Below are positions 42,273 to 51,516 of a stretch of 64,000 bases of DNA, piece by piece (the stretch's first letter is position 1; each line of letters starts with the position of its first letter). Below the pieces are notes generated by a model. It saw only the letters and a list, made by a program, of their open reading frames with translations, was not told the DNA's origin and did not search any database. The position numbers were made by a program, and so were the translations under genes. The stretch comes from Oscillospiraceae bacterium (GTDB taxonomy: Bacteria > Bacillota > Clostridia > Oscillospirales > Oscillospiraceae): NCBI GenBank assembly GCA_015067785.1, contig SVLR01000001.1, positions 16,949 through 80,948 on the forward strand, given 5' to 3'.

Positions 42273-43736
42273 ATGGAAAATATGTACGCAAACATTGCCG
42301 CACGAACGGGAGGTAATATCTACATCGGCGTGGTGGGCCCGGTACGCACCGGTAAATCCACCCTCATTAAGAGAATAATGGAGACGATGGTCATTCCCAA
42401 CATCGAAGACCCCTACCGTAAGGAGCGGGCAAAGGATGAGCTGCCCCAAAGCGGCTCGGGAAAGACCATTATGACCAGCGAGCCCAAATTCGTGCCGGAG
42501 GAAGCGGTGGAGATCTGCCCCGATGGGACCACGCGGCTGCGGGTGCGGATGATCGACTCGGTGGGTTATATGGTAGACGGCGCGGTGGGCGCTACCGAGG
42601 ACGGTGTGCCCCGGATGGTCACGACCCCTTGGTATGATTATGAGATCCCTCTGGTGGAGGCGGCTGAGCTTGGCACACAAAAAGTGATGCAGGAGCACTG
42701 CTCTGTGGGCTTTGTGGTCACCACCGACGGCACGGTGACGGACATAGACCGGGCAGATTACTTAGAGGCGGAAGGTCGGGCCATTACCGATATGAAAAAG
42801 GCAGGAAAGCCCTATCTTGTGATCATCAACTCCGCCTCCCCCACGGGAAATGCGGCAAAGGCGGTGCAGGCAGAGCTGAAAGAAAAGTATGGCGTCGACA
42901 GCTTCGTCTGCGACTGTCAGGCGCTGACGGTCGAGGATATCAACGGACTACTTCAGGAGCTGCTCTATGCGTTTCCAATGCAGCAACTTGCAGTCTATCT
43001 CCCCCGGTGGATGGACGCGCTGGAGATGGATCACCCGGTAAAGAGCGCGCTGGACACGGCCCTTTTGCAGGCAGCCGAGCAGATCGCCTGCCTTGCCCAA
43101 GCCGAGGGAACACTTGCCGCTCTTGGGGAGCTGGAAGCGGTGCAGGACTTTAAGATCCGGTCTATCGACCTTGGCTCGGGCACAGTATCCTGTGTACTGA
43201 CCTTCCCTGAGAAACTTTTCTACGAAATCCTTAGTGCCAAGGCTGGGATGCCCATCGAAAATGACGGACAGCTTTTATCGCTGCTTACTACCCTGTCGGA
43301 AAGCAAGCGAGAGTATGATAAGATTGCTGATGCCCTTTCCTCGGTGAAAGCCACCGGCTACGGCATCGTAATGCCCGGCGCAGAGGAGATGAAGCTGGAA
43401 ACCCCGGAGATCCTCAAAAAGAACGGTGCATATGGCGTGAAATTGAAAGCCGGCGCGCCTTCTATTCATATGATTCGGGTGGACATTGACACGGAGATCT
43501 CCCCGATGGTGGGCGATGAAAAGCAGTCCCGGGACTTAATCGGCTATTTGGCTGGAGAATCCCCGGAAAAGCTGTGGGAGAGCAACATTTTCGGCAAGAG
43601 TGTTTACGCCCTCATTCAGGAAGGGCTTAGCTCCAAGCTGATCCGCACCCCCGACGATGTCCGCAACAAATTCCGCGGCTGCCTGACCCGCGTCGTAAAC
43701 GAAGGCGCAAACGGAGTTATTTGTTTGATACTGTAA
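42273..43736 (+). CDS. spoIVA: stage IV sporulation protein A (coat morphogenetic ATPase)
   Basis: SpoIVA polymerises on the forespore surface using ATP and forms the base of the spore coat. The 487-residue protein has the TRAFAC-like N-terminal ATPase with Walker A GPVRTGKST, the switch-like SVGYMVDGA and TTDGTVTD, and the C-terminal conserved region ending GANGVICLIL, which anchors to SpoVM and the membrane. AAGGAGG precedes the ATG. Length is normal (about 490). Presence of spoIVA is among the strongest signs that the host can sporulate. Confidence 0.97.
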   Translation: MENMYANIAARTGGNIYIGVVGPVRTGKSTLIKRIMETMVIPNIEDPYRKERAKDELPQSGSGKTIMTSEPKFVPEEAVEICPDGTTRLRVRMIDSVGYMVDGAVGATEDGVPRMVTTPWYDYEIPLVEAAELGTQKVMQEHCSVGFVVTTDGTVTDIDRADYLEAEGRAITDMKKAGKPYLVIINSASPTGNAAKAVQAELKEKYGVDSFVCDCQALTVEDINGLLQELLYAFPMQQLAVYLPRWMDALEMDHPVKSALDTALLQAAEQIACLAQAEGTLAALGELEAVQDFKIRSIDLGSGTVSCVLTFPEKLFYEILSAKAGMPIENDGQLLSLLTTLSESKREYDKIADALSSVKATGYGIVMPGAEEMKLETPEILKKNGAYGVKLKAGAPSIHMIRVDIDTEISPMVGDEKQSRDLIGYLAGESPEKLWESNIFGKSVYALIQEGLSSKLIRTPDDVRNKFRGCLTRVVNEGANGVICLIL

Positions 43737-43748
43737 AGGACTTTTAAC

Positions 43749-43776
43749 AAAATCGGCGCATCGAGCGCCGATTTTT
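43749..43776 (+). terminator. terminator after spoIVA
   Basis: AAATCGGCGC and GCGCCGATTT form a 10-bp stem followed by TTTG. Confidence 0.85.
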
Positions 43777-43826
43777 GTTTCGGTTCGTCGTGGCGCCGAC
43801 CGCTACAATGCGCGCCGACAAACCGT

Positions 43827-43852
43827 GTAGGGACACCCGTCCTCGGGTGTCC
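43827..43852. repeat. GTAGGG palindrome repeat
   Basis: GTAGGGACACCCGTCCTCGGGTGTCC is a short palindromic intergenic repeat. Related copies occur at 46328, 52131, 52214, 63348 and 63668 in this window. The rest of 43777-43996 holds only this repeat and a terminator. Confidence 0.75.
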
Positions 43853-43886
43853 GTTCCCTGTCAGGTCATTTACCCACACAAAAGAT

Positions 43887-43916
43887 ACACCCCCAACCGT
43901 TTCCCGGTTGGGGTGT
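43887..43916 (-). terminator. terminator after the prepilin-SGNH gene
   Basis: ACACCCCAACCG and CGGTTGGGGGTGT pair around GGAAA on the minus strand, followed by ATCTTTTGTG, about 80 bases after the stop codon. Confidence 0.7.
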
Positions 43917-43996
43917 GTTTGTGATGGAATGACGAAAAGGTGCGCGTTTTTCCACCACTTCAATAAATCAATAAGAATATTTGGAGAATTATTGCA

Positions 43997-46099
43997 TCAT
44001 TGGAACATCACATTGATACTTTGACCATAGTCGGCGGTCAGGTTGTTGTTTGATGAGTCTCTGACCATAAGCCGCATATATGCATATTCCCCAGCGTGGA
44101 GGTTCAGTTCGGTGAGATAACCATCTGGACTAGTAACCGGGCAGGAATGGAAACTAAAATTCTCATTATAGTAGATAGGGCATAATTTAGCATTGCCAGT
44201 GACGGTGATCTTCACGCCATCGGAAACATTGATGAAACCGGTGCGAATTCTGTTTGACATAGTTGCATCAGCACCAGTCGTAGAATTGATAGCACCGACC
44301 GACCAAAAAACGTTCTGTTCTCCGGAGGTCGCGACTGTCACTTGGATATTATTTCCGTATTCAGGAGTCAAGGTTGCATTGATGTTCGACTTATTTCTGG
44401 CCACAATCCGCATATATACATATTTTCCGGAGGGAACGTTCAGATCATTAACACTCCAATCCACGAAATCACATTTCGTGAGATCCTTGTTAAAATAAAA
44501 GACATAGTACTCAGCGCCGCCGGTAGCGGAAATGGATACACCGTTGGTAATCTCGATGTAATTAGTGGAAACCCTGGTCGTCCAGCCATTGTTCGAATCT
44601 TTTCCGTCAGAGGAATTAAGAGCCATAACCGACCAGACAATACCACCTTCCGTATCCACTTTTGCGGTAGAGGTGATCGTGATATTTCCGGTAACGGCAG
44701 GGATGGTGATCTTGCCGTCTACATACACAGAGTCGGTAATATCCACTCCATCCATCGTAACAGCAACAGAGGAGATTTGACAGCCTGAGGCGGCGTACAG
44801 TCTCGCGTTGATGGATGTTCCGTCGGATATCAGGGTGGGTTTCACATCGGCGTTCACACCGCTCAGATTCCATGCTACAGCGTGATAGGCATCCTTACCC
44901 AGCATGGCATCGATTACTGCCTGACTAATAAAATCCATTCCTGTTGCGGTAGGATGAACCGCATCACCAAAGTATGTTTTCCACGTTGTAGAAGCATTGT
45001 CGACGCAGTGCTCCAGATCAACAAAAGTCGCGCCGACTTTTTCTGCCACCTTTTTTAGTTCGGCATTGAATGCAGTAGGCTGGCCGTGATCGTGGTAACC
45101 GCCTTGATAAGGCTCCACGCGGGGCAACAAGCTCAGGCAGTAAATCTTCACATCAGGATAGGCTTGCTTCATCTTGTCCAGCGCAACCGCATAAGCTTCG
45201 CAGGTGCTTGTGGGATTCTCCGCATTGGAAAGATCTACACTGTCTGCGGTGCCTAAAGGCTTATTACAAAAACTTGAGTTTACACCGCTTACATTTCTGC
45301 AAGTCTCACAGACATTAAGATTCTTATCAGTTCTGCTTGTACACTCCGCACAATTCAGCATTACTTGGCAATTGGTGCAATCAGAATTTATATGATAGCT
45401 AAAATCATTGGTGCCCATAAATACGAGGATCACATCAGGCTTTTCCTCACCGGAGTGCAGATTCACACACCGATCTCGATATGCTGCGTAGTTGCCATTG
45501 CGAATACCGTTTCCTTGAAAATATTCATCAGAAAGAATACGGCTACCGCCTGAAGCATTATTAACAAGTAACTCCATCCCCATCGTATCGATGACCTGCT
45601 GCCACCAAGTATCAGATCGGGATTTAACAGTCGTGTCATGGGGATATACAGCATTCAGTACATTGGGTACGCCACCAAATGTGGATATGCTATCACCCAT
45701 AATAGATACCTTTTTTCCTGCAAAGGAGAAAGGAGGCTCACCGGGGCTAGCAGCACCGTATATATGCATTTTGCCGTATTTTACAAGCTTTGTGGGGTCT
45801 GCATTTGCGATCATAGATTTCAGCGCTTCTTTATCGGTCGCATAAACGCCCTTGGGGGTGCCATTGTGGAGGGCAACAAAGCGGCCGTCTGCTTCATAAA
45901 GGATATATTCCGGGGCGGTGCCGCCGTTTTCTATCAGGTAGTTTGTATGGGCGTTTTTTGCTTCCTGCAAGGCTTTGCTGTCGTTGGCTTTGCCAATTAG
46001 ACCGGAAAAAGTAGGAATTAGAACGGTTGCCAAAATCGCAATCACTGCGATCACGATCACCAGTTCTACAGTTGTAAAGCCTTTTCTATTTCTCTGCAT
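43997..46099 (-). CDS. prepilin-type N-terminus fused to SGNH hydrolase with repeat domains
   Basis: The 700-residue protein has the class III leader KGFTTVELVIVIAVIAILATV and the same pilin-like segment (1-105) as the gene at 18269-20062. Residues about 120-395 form an SGNH/GDSL hydrolase: block I MGDSIST (Ser137), block III GTNDFS, and block V DAVHP (Asp379, His382). A cysteine-rich insert (CTNCQVMLNCAECTS... CETC... SFC, seven or more Cys) lies within it and may bind metal. After an Ig-like stretch, two ~105-residue repeats end the protein (VWSVMALNSSDG and VFWSVGAINSTTG units), possibly carbohydrate-binding. SGNH enzymes often remove acetyl groups from sugars; the substrate here is unknown. 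Confidence 0.88.
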   Translation of the reverse strand: MQRNRKGFTTVELVIVIAVIAILATVLIPTFSGLIGKANDSKALQEAKNAHTNYLIENGGTAPEYILYEADGRFVALHNGTPKGVYATDKEALKSMIANADPTKLVKYGKMHIYGAASPGEPPFSFAGKKVSIMGDSISTFGGVPNVLNAVYPHDTTVKSRSDTWWQQVIDTMGMELLVNNASGGSRILSDEYFQGNGIRNGNYAAYRDRCVNLHSGEEKPDVILVFMGTNDFSYHINSDCTNCQVMLNCAECTSRTDKNLNVCETCRNVSGVNSSFCNKPLGTADSVDLSNAENPTSTCEAYAVALDKMKQAYPDVKIYCLSLLPRVEPYQGGYHDHGQPTAFNAELKKVAEKVGATFVDLEHCVDNASTTWKTYFGDAVHPTATGMDFISQAVIDAMLGKDAYHAVAWNLSGVNADVKPTLISDGTSINARLYAASGCQISSVAVTMDGVDITDSVYVDGKITIPAVTGNITITSTAKVDTEGGIVWSVMALNSSDGKDSNNGWTTRVSTNYIEITNGVSISATGGAEYYVFYFNKDLTKCDFVDWSVNDLNVPSGKYVYMRIVARNKSNINATLTPEYGNNIQVTVATSGEQNVFWSVGAINSTTGADATMSNRIRTGFINVSDGVKITVTGNAKLCPIYYNENFSFHSCPVTSPDGYLTELNLHAGEYAYMRLMVRDSSNNNLTADYGQSINVMFQ

Positions 46100-46273
46100 A
46101 TATGTCCCTCCATATAAAAAGGTGCGCAGCGGTCGCTACGCACCGAAAAACGCATAACCCCATTGCTGCGACACAATCATTCGACGAACCCAAAGGATGC
46201 CAAATTAAGGGTGCGTTTTTACCAAAGCAAAAACACATCCTTTGTATCGTCGCAATATATGATTGTGTCGCAA
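46100..46273 (-). ncRNA. structured 5' leader, copy 2 (candidate riboswitch-like attenuator)
   Basis: The outer stem TTGCGACACAATCAT pairs with ATGATTGTGTCGCAG (46259-46273 with 46166-46180). Nested inside are CGACGA/TCGTCG, CAAAGGATG/CATCCTTTG and TGTGTTTTT/AAAAACGCA. After the outer stem come TGCGTTTTT, the terminator hairpin and the ribosome site. Compared with copy 1 the stems have different sequences but keep pairing, which supports an RNA function. AAAAACGCA in the inner hairpin can also pair perfectly with the downstream TGCGTTTTT. Confidence 0.7.
46116..46144 (-). terminator. leader terminator (attenuator) upstream of the prepilin-SGNH gene
   Basis: GGTGCGTAGC and GCTGCGCACC pair around GACC on the minus strand, followed by TTTTTATA and then GGAGGG and the ATG. 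Confidence 0.82.
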
Positions 46274-46277
46274 GGTT

Positions 46278-46306
46278 ATGGTATCACAGCCGTCAAGAAA
46301 ATGCAA
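46278..46306 (-). promoter_or_regulatory. promoter of prepilin-SGNH gene
   Basis: TTGCAT and TACCAT are separated by 17 bases on the minus strand, with the same upstream flank CAGGAAAC-CTTGCATTT as the first copy. Confidence 0.8.
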
Positions 46307-46327
46307 GGGTTTCCTGCCGAAATCAAT

Positions 46328-46353
46328 GTAGGGACCGGCGTCGTCGACGGTCC
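46328..46353. repeat. GTAGGG palindrome repeat
   Basis: GTAGGGACCGGCGTCGTCGACGGTCC is a variant of the dispersed palindrome family, with different arms that still pair (GGACCG/CGGTCC). Confidence 0.6.
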
Positions 46354-46380
46354 TTTTATGAATATGTAACATTCCACCGA

Positions 46381-46418
46381 GAGATTGCCACGGGCGCAAA
46401 GCGCCCTCGCAATGACAA
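46381..46418. repeat. REP-like palindrome
   Basis: GAGATTGCCACGGGCGC-AAA-GCGCCCTCGCAATGAC contains a GGGCGC/GCGCCC hairpin with ATTGC/GCAAT arms. This form is common between genes of gut Firmicutes, as far as I recall. Confidence 0.55.
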
Positions 46419-46517
46419 CAAAGTGCGGTGCTGGCAAATGTTTTTTCATAAAACCCTTTACCAGCGGGGAAATATATGGTAAACTGGACGAAAATGCGCT
46501 ATTTGGAGGTCTCCAAA

Positions 46518-49205
46518 ATGAAACAGCTCCGTTTACCGAATATATCCCTCAAAAATTCCCGCATCTCTCCCCTGCTGCTATCTTTCCTTTTACCCTTTCT
46601 TGGGATGACCGGCGTAATGATCATCTGCCAGTATGTCCCATTCGGTGTAGGCTCTTTTCTATATTCCGATGCGTACCATCAGTACTATCCCTTCTTTGTG
46701 GAGATGCGGGAGGCTATCCTCTCGGGCAAGGGACTGCAGTGGACTTGGAGCGTAGGCTTGGGTCTTGACTATTTAGGGCTCTTTGCCTACTATCTTGCTT
46801 CTCCCCTGAACTGGCTGGCTGTTTTGCTGCCGGAGAGTATGACCCTCGGTTACTTCACTTTCCTGATCCCCATTAAGCTGGGCTTTGCAGGACTGTTCTT
46901 CGCTCTGTTTTTGAAGAAGATCTTCGGTCGCAACGACTGGTCCATTGCCTTCTTTGGCGCATTTTATGCCACCTGTGCCTGGGCGCTGGGCTATCTGTGG
47001 AACATTATGTGGCTGGATACCTTTGCCCTTCTGCCGCTGGTAATCCTCGGTATGATAAGCCTGCTGGAAAAGCGGAAATTTGTACTTTATACCATGGCGC
47101 TGTTTTTCGCAGTCGTGATCAACTACTATATTGGCTTCTTTGTCTGCATATTTGTATTTCTCTCCTTTCTCTGCTATGAGATCTGCTGCTTCAAGAGCAT
47201 CAAGAAGCTGCTTATCGATCTGGGATTGATGGCGATCTTCTCCATCCTTGCCCTATGTATGACGATGGTGCTGACCCTACCTGCCTACGCTGCACTGCAA
47301 AATACCCATTCCTCCGTCAACGCTTTCCCTGTAGATTTCCGCCTCAATATGGTCACCGAGCACAATTTTGCCGGACTGCTGGAGGCAATGGGCAAGGTTG
47401 CCGGCAATATGGGCGGCGGTATCGCGCCTACCTTTAAGGAAGGGCTTCCCAATGTGTATAGCGGTATTGGAACAATAGTGCTGGCTTTTCTGATGCTGAC
47501 CGCCAAAAATGTCAAGCTCCGGGAGAAGCTCACCACCGTCATTCTTCTTCTGTTCCTGATGGTCAGCTTCGCCATCCGGCAGCTGGACTATATCTGGCAC
47601 GGCTTCCACTTTACCAATATGATCCCCTATCGGTTCTCTTTCCTTTTCTCCTTTGTGCTGCTGACGATGGCATATCGTGCATTTACCCTATGGGATACCT
47701 TTAAGCCCTGGCAGATCGTAATATCTGCAGTTTTGGCTATGGTACTGATGCTGTTTTCGGAAAAGAGCACGGAAACCGTCTATATTCTCTTTAATTTCGT
47801 TCTGATCGTCCTTTATAGTGCAGTGCTTCTTTATCAGGTCCTTCCCCTGAAACCGGAGAAAAAGGCCAAGAAGGAAGAGCAGCTTCAAAAGCAGGCAAAT
47901 CGCCGCAGGCTATGCGCCCAAACCCTTGCAGGTGTGATGGCGGTGGAGCTGATCCTCTCTCTTGTGAATTTCAGCGTCAATTTTGGTGGCACCAATACCG
48001 CTTACTATCCCAAGGGCAAAGATAACAGTAAGCAGGCGATCTCCCTTATGAAGGAGCGGGAAAAGGATAATCACTTCTACCGGGCAGAGACCACCCACAC
48101 CCAGTCTCTCAACGACGGCGCGCTCAATGGCTATAACGGCATTACCACCTTTACAAGCTCTGCCTTTGTAAATGTTACAGAATTTATGCAGGCGCTGGGA
48201 TATGGCGCAAAGGACAACTATAACCGCTACTGCTATGAGGAAGCCTCCCCCGTTGCCAATCTGTTTTTGAATCTCAAATATATGATCGAGCGGGACGGCA
48301 TCATTGAGGATAACAGCTATTTTGACGAAGTCGGCCGCTATGGCGATGTGATCCTCTTGGAAAACAACGCTTATCTGCCCTTGGGCTTCCTTGCAAATAA
48401 GGAGCTTGGTCAGCTTGAATTTCCCATTGACGGCAACGGCTTTACCTTCCAAAATGACCTGATTCTGGCAGCTACCGGTGTGAACAATGTCTTTTCCACC
48501 GAAAAGGACCTAAAGATCACCGCAGCCTCCGGTATTACCCTTTCCAACATTTATTCCTCCGGCTACTGCCGCTATAAAGCCACCAGCGCCGGTGCAGTCA
48601 CCTTCACCTACACCATCAAAGAGGAAGGCTTCTTCTGTATTGATATCAATCAATCCAAGCGCAACAATTTTATGGTGCGGAAAAACGGCACATCCCTTTA
48701 CCGCTACCAGGAGGCCTATTCCCTGCCCCAGATGGCATCTGTCTGTGATGTCGCCCCCGGGGATCAGGTGCAGGTAGTATTCTACTGTAAGGCCGGTGAA
48801 GAGGGAGTTATCAGCGTAGATAACGGACTTCTAAACGAAGAAAAATTCCGTCAGGCGCACAGGATTTTGAATGCCTCTACCCTCTCCATTTCTGAATTTG
48901 ACACCACACACATTGTGGGCACCATAAGCTGCGATCGGGACGGTCTGATGTACACCTCCATTCCACAGAACGGCAACTGGATCGCAATGGTGGACGGCGA
49001 GCCTGCGGAAACAGTACAGGTAGGCGGCGCAATGCTTGGCATCTATATGACCGAGGGTGCGCATACGGTAGAGATCGTTTATCAAAACGATGCCTTCCGT
49101 GCAGGTGTGTGCATGACGGTCATCAGTCTTCTGATCTTTGGCGCTATTTATGTAGCTTGGTACAAGCCCTATAAGAGATTCCGCAAAAAAGAAGACAATG
49201 CATAA
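46518..49205 (+). CDS. YfhO-family membrane protein (lipid-linked glycosyl transfer)
   Basis: The 895-residue protein has about thirteen transmembrane helices in its first 480 residues, the conserved early motif SDAYHQYYPFF in the first outside loop and a large C-terminal extracytoplasmic part of beta character (SKRNNFMVRKNG, GNWIAMVDGEPAE), followed by a final helix. This is the YfhO/GT-C-like family; Bacillus YfhO adds sugars to lipoteichoic acid. Here the acceptor is unknown. The start at 46518 (MKQLRLPN) has GGAGG eight bases upstream; the listed 46476 start lacks one. Confidence 0.85.
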   Translation: MKQLRLPNISLKNSRISPLLLSFLLPFLGMTGVMIICQYVPFGVGSFLYSDAYHQYYPFFVEMREAILSGKGLQWTWSVGLGLDYLGLFAYYLASPLNWLAVLLPESMTLGYFTFLIPIKLGFAGLFFALFLKKIFGRNDWSIAFFGAFYATCAWALGYLWNIMWLDTFALLPLVILGMISLLEKRKFVLYTMALFFAVVINYYIGFFVCIFVFLSFLCYEICCFKSIKKLLIDLGLMAIFSILALCMTMVLTLPAYAALQNTHSSVNAFPVDFRLNMVTEHNFAGLLEAMGKVAGNMGGGIAPTFKEGLPNVYSGIGTIVLAFLMLTAKNVKLREKLTTVILLLFLMVSFAIRQLDYIWHGFHFTNMIPYRFSFLFSFVLLTMAYRAFTLWDTFKPWQIVISAVLAMVLMLFSEKSTETVYILFNFVLIVLYSAVLLYQVLPLKPEKKAKKEEQLQKQANRRRLCAQTLAGVMAVELILSLVNFSVNFGGTNTAYYPKGKDNSKQAISLMKEREKDNHFYRAETTHTQSLNDGALNGYNGITTFTSSAFVNVTEFMQALGYGAKDNYNRYCYEEASPVANLFLNLKYMIERDGIIEDNSYFDEVGRYGDVILLENNAYLPLGFLANKELGQLEFPIDGNGFTFQNDLILAATGVNNVFSTEKDLKITAASGITLSNIYSSGYCRYKATSAGAVTFTYTIKEEGFFCIDINQSKRNNFMVRKNGTSLYRYQEAYSLPQMASVCDVAPGDQVQVVFYCKAGEEGVISVDNGLLNEEKFRQAHRILNASTLSISEFDTTHIVGTISCDRDGLMYTSIPQNGNWIAMVDGEPAETVQVGGAMLGIYMTEGAHTVEIVYQNDAFRAGVCMTVISLLIFGAIYVAWYKPYKRFRKKEDNA

Positions 49206-49209
49206 ACAA

Positions 49210-49235
49210 ATCGGGTCTGCCGCGGCAGACCCGAT
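49210..49235. terminator. bidirectional terminator between yfhO-like gene and tex
   Basis: ATCGGGTCTGCC and GGCAGACCCGAT form a perfect 12-bp stem between converging genes, with CTTCTTATT after it. Confidence 0.85.
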
Positions 49236-49239
49236 CTTC

Positions 49240-51393
49240 TTATTCATTGGGAATATTTTTCATAGTCAGGCTGATGCGCTTGCGCTTTTCATCCACATCG
49301 AGAACAGCGACCTTTACCACATCACCGACCTGTACCACCTGGCTGGGGTGAGTGACCTTATGCTTTGCAACCTGAGAGATGTGTACAAGACCATCCTGAT
49401 GGACTCCGATGTCCACAAAGACACCGAAGTCAATGACATTTCGCACCGTACCGGTAAGCACCATTCCGGGCTTTAAGTCCTTCATTTCCAGCACATCGGT
49501 ACGCAGCACCGGAGGCGGCAGCTCGTCACGGGGGTCTCTGCCAGGCTTTTGCAGCTCCTTGACTACATCATCGAGGGTGGGAACGCCAACACCGCAGCGG
49601 ACGGCAGCTTCCTCTTTTCCAAGGGCTTCATAGCGGTCGGATAATGCTGCAATATCCCCGGATTTCACATCCTTTTTGTCATAGCCACAGAGGAGCAGCA
49701 GCGTTTCCGCTGCCTTATAGCTTTCCGGGTGAACGCCGGTGTTATCAAGGATCTCCTTGCTCTCCGGTACACGGAGGAAGCCGGCGCACTGCTCGTAGGC
49801 TTTCGGTCCTAACTTGGGAACTTTTTTCAGCTGGCTGCGGGCGGTAAAGGGACCGTTTTCTTCACGATAATTGACCACGTTTTTGGCGATGGTGCCGTTC
49901 AGTCCGGAGACCTTTTGCAGGAGACTTGCAGACGCAGTATTGAGGTCAACGCCTACCGCATTGACACAGTCCTCTACCACCGCACCAAGGGCTTCGTCCA
50001 GCCGTTTTGCGGGCATATCGTGCTGATACTGACCAACGCCAATGGCCTTGGGATCGATCTTTACAAGCTCAGCCAGTGGGTCTTGGAGACGGCGAGCAAT
50101 GGAAACGGCGGAGCGAAGATTTACATCGTAATCCGGGAATTCTTCAGCCGCCAATTTGGAGGCAGAATAGACGGAGGCGCCGGCTTCGTTAACAATCATA
50201 TAGCTGACGCCGGGCAAGCCCTTCAGCATATCCACGGTCATAGACTCGGTCTCCCGGGAGGCGGTACCGTTACCGATGGCAATGTGGCGCACGCCGTGCT
50301 TTTTCGCCATTGCGGTCAGTACACGGATAGCCTCCGCCCGCTTGATCTGAGAGAAGGTAGGGTAAACCACGGCCGTATCCAGCACCTTGCCGGTGGGGTC
50401 TACTACAGCCACCTTACAGCCGTTCTTATATCCAGGGTCCAGACCCATAGTAACGAAGCCCTTCACCGGTCTTTGCATCAGCAGCGGCTTTAAGTTCAGT
50501 GCGAAGTTACCGATGGCAGACTCAGCTGCCCGGTCGGTGAGCGTACTGCGAAGCTCCCGCTCGATGCTGGGGGCGATCAGCCGGTTAAAGGCATCCTCGG
50601 CAGCTGCGCGGACGAACTGGGAAATGTGCAGACCGGGCTTCAGCGCCATCCGGCACACCAGTGCCTGCCCCTCAAGGCCGGGGAGGGCGGCGGTGACTTT
50701 CAAAAAGCCTTCCTTTTCGCCACGGTTAATGGCGAGGATCTGGTGATTTTGCAGTCTCGATACCGGGGTCTTAAAGTCATAGTACATCGTGTACACGCTT
50801 TCCTTTTCCAGGTCGTCGGCAACAACGGTGACTACTGCGCTGCGCTCCATTTTTTCCCGGAGCGCTTTGCGGATATCCGCATCGTCAGAGAGCATTTCCG
50901 CGATAATATCCGATGCGCCTTGCAGGGCATCCTCTACCGTTTCTACGCCCTTTTCCGGATCGATGTAATCACCCGCGAGGGTAGACGGGTCGCTGCCGTC
51001 CTGCTGGAAAATAGCAAGCGCCAAAGGCTCTAAACCTTTTTCCTTTGCCACGGTTGCGCGGGTGCGGCGCTTCTGCTTATAGGGGCGGTAAAGGTCCTCC
51101 ACCTCGGCGAGCGTAACAGCCGCCAAAATAGCCTTTTCCAGCTCCTCGGTGAGCTTTTCTTGGCCTGCGATGGATTTAATGACCTCGGCCTTACGCTCCT
51201 CCAAATTGCGGAGATATTGCAGGCGGGTTTCTAAGTTACGGAGGGTCGTGTCGTCCATCGCGCCGTGCATTTCTTTGCGGTAACGGGCGATAAAGGGAAT
51301 GGTATTTCCCTCGTCGATCAGGGCTACGACATTTGCGACATACTCGGTCTTTTGACCCAGCTCCTCGGCTAATTTCTGAATGATTGGATCCAT
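49240..51393 (-). CDS. tex: Tex family RNA-binding transcription accessory protein
   Basis: The 717-residue protein has the Tex order of parts: N-terminal helical region with IPFIARYRKE, the YqgF/RNase H-like domain (GLDPGYKNGCKVAVVD), helix-hairpin-helix segments (LNTASASLLQKVSGLN and KVPKLGPKAYEQCAGFLRV) and a C-terminal S1 domain (GTVRNVIDFGVFVDIGVHQDGLVH). Tex binds nucleic acid and affects transcription, RNA turnover and stress survival. I use the ATG at 51393, since AAGGAG lies six bases before it; two upstream starts fit less well. Confidence 0.94.
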   Translation of the reverse strand: MDPIIQKLAEELGQKTEYVANVVALIDEGNTIPFIARYRKEMHGAMDDTTLRNLETRLQYLRNLEERKAEVIKSIAGQEKLTEELEKAILAAVTLAEVEDLYRPYKQKRRTRATVAKEKGLEPLALAIFQQDGSDPSTLAGDYIDPEKGVETVEDALQGASDIIAEMLSDDADIRKALREKMERSAVVTVVADDLEKESVYTMYYDFKTPVSRLQNHQILAINRGEKEGFLKVTAALPGLEGQALVCRMALKPGLHISQFVRAAAEDAFNRLIAPSIERELRSTLTDRAAESAIGNFALNLKPLLMQRPVKGFVTMGLDPGYKNGCKVAVVDPTGKVLDTAVVYPTFSQIKRAEAIRVLTAMAKKHGVRHIAIGNGTASRETESMTVDMLKGLPGVSYMIVNEAGASVYSASKLAAEEFPDYDVNLRSAVSIARRLQDPLAELVKIDPKAIGVGQYQHDMPAKRLDEALGAVVEDCVNAVGVDLNTASASLLQKVSGLNGTIAKNVVNYREENGPFTARSQLKKVPKLGPKAYEQCAGFLRVPESKEILDNTGVHPESYKAAETLLLLCGYDKKDVKSGDIAALSDRYEALGKEEAAVRCGVGVPTLDDVVKELQKPGRDPRDELPPPVLRTDVLEMKDLKPGMVLTGTVRNVIDFGVFVDIGVHQDGLVHISQVAKHKVTHPSQVVQVGDVVKVAVLDVDEKRKRISLTMKNIPNE

Positions 51394-51457
51394 AGGCATC
51401 TCCTTACTTTTGTATGCAAGCATTATAGCACAAAAGGAAGAAAATGTACACCGGAGT

Positions 51458-51486
51458 TTGACTTTTTTTCATCCTTGTTTTATAAT
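51458..51486 (+). promoter_or_regulatory. promoter of cytidylate-kinase-like gene
   Basis: TTGACT and a perfect TATAAT are separated by 17 bases, divergent from tex. Confidence 0.85.
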
Positions 51487-51516
51487 AAAAGAAACACAAT
51501 CAAAGGAGGCGTTTTT

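Noticed and set aside
46100-46273. Integron attC site or simple MITE
   Set aside because: No GTTRRRY/RYYYAAC core sites, no integrase and no target duplications are seen, and the segment sits exactly between promoter and ribosome site in both copies. A MITE origin cannot be fully excluded.
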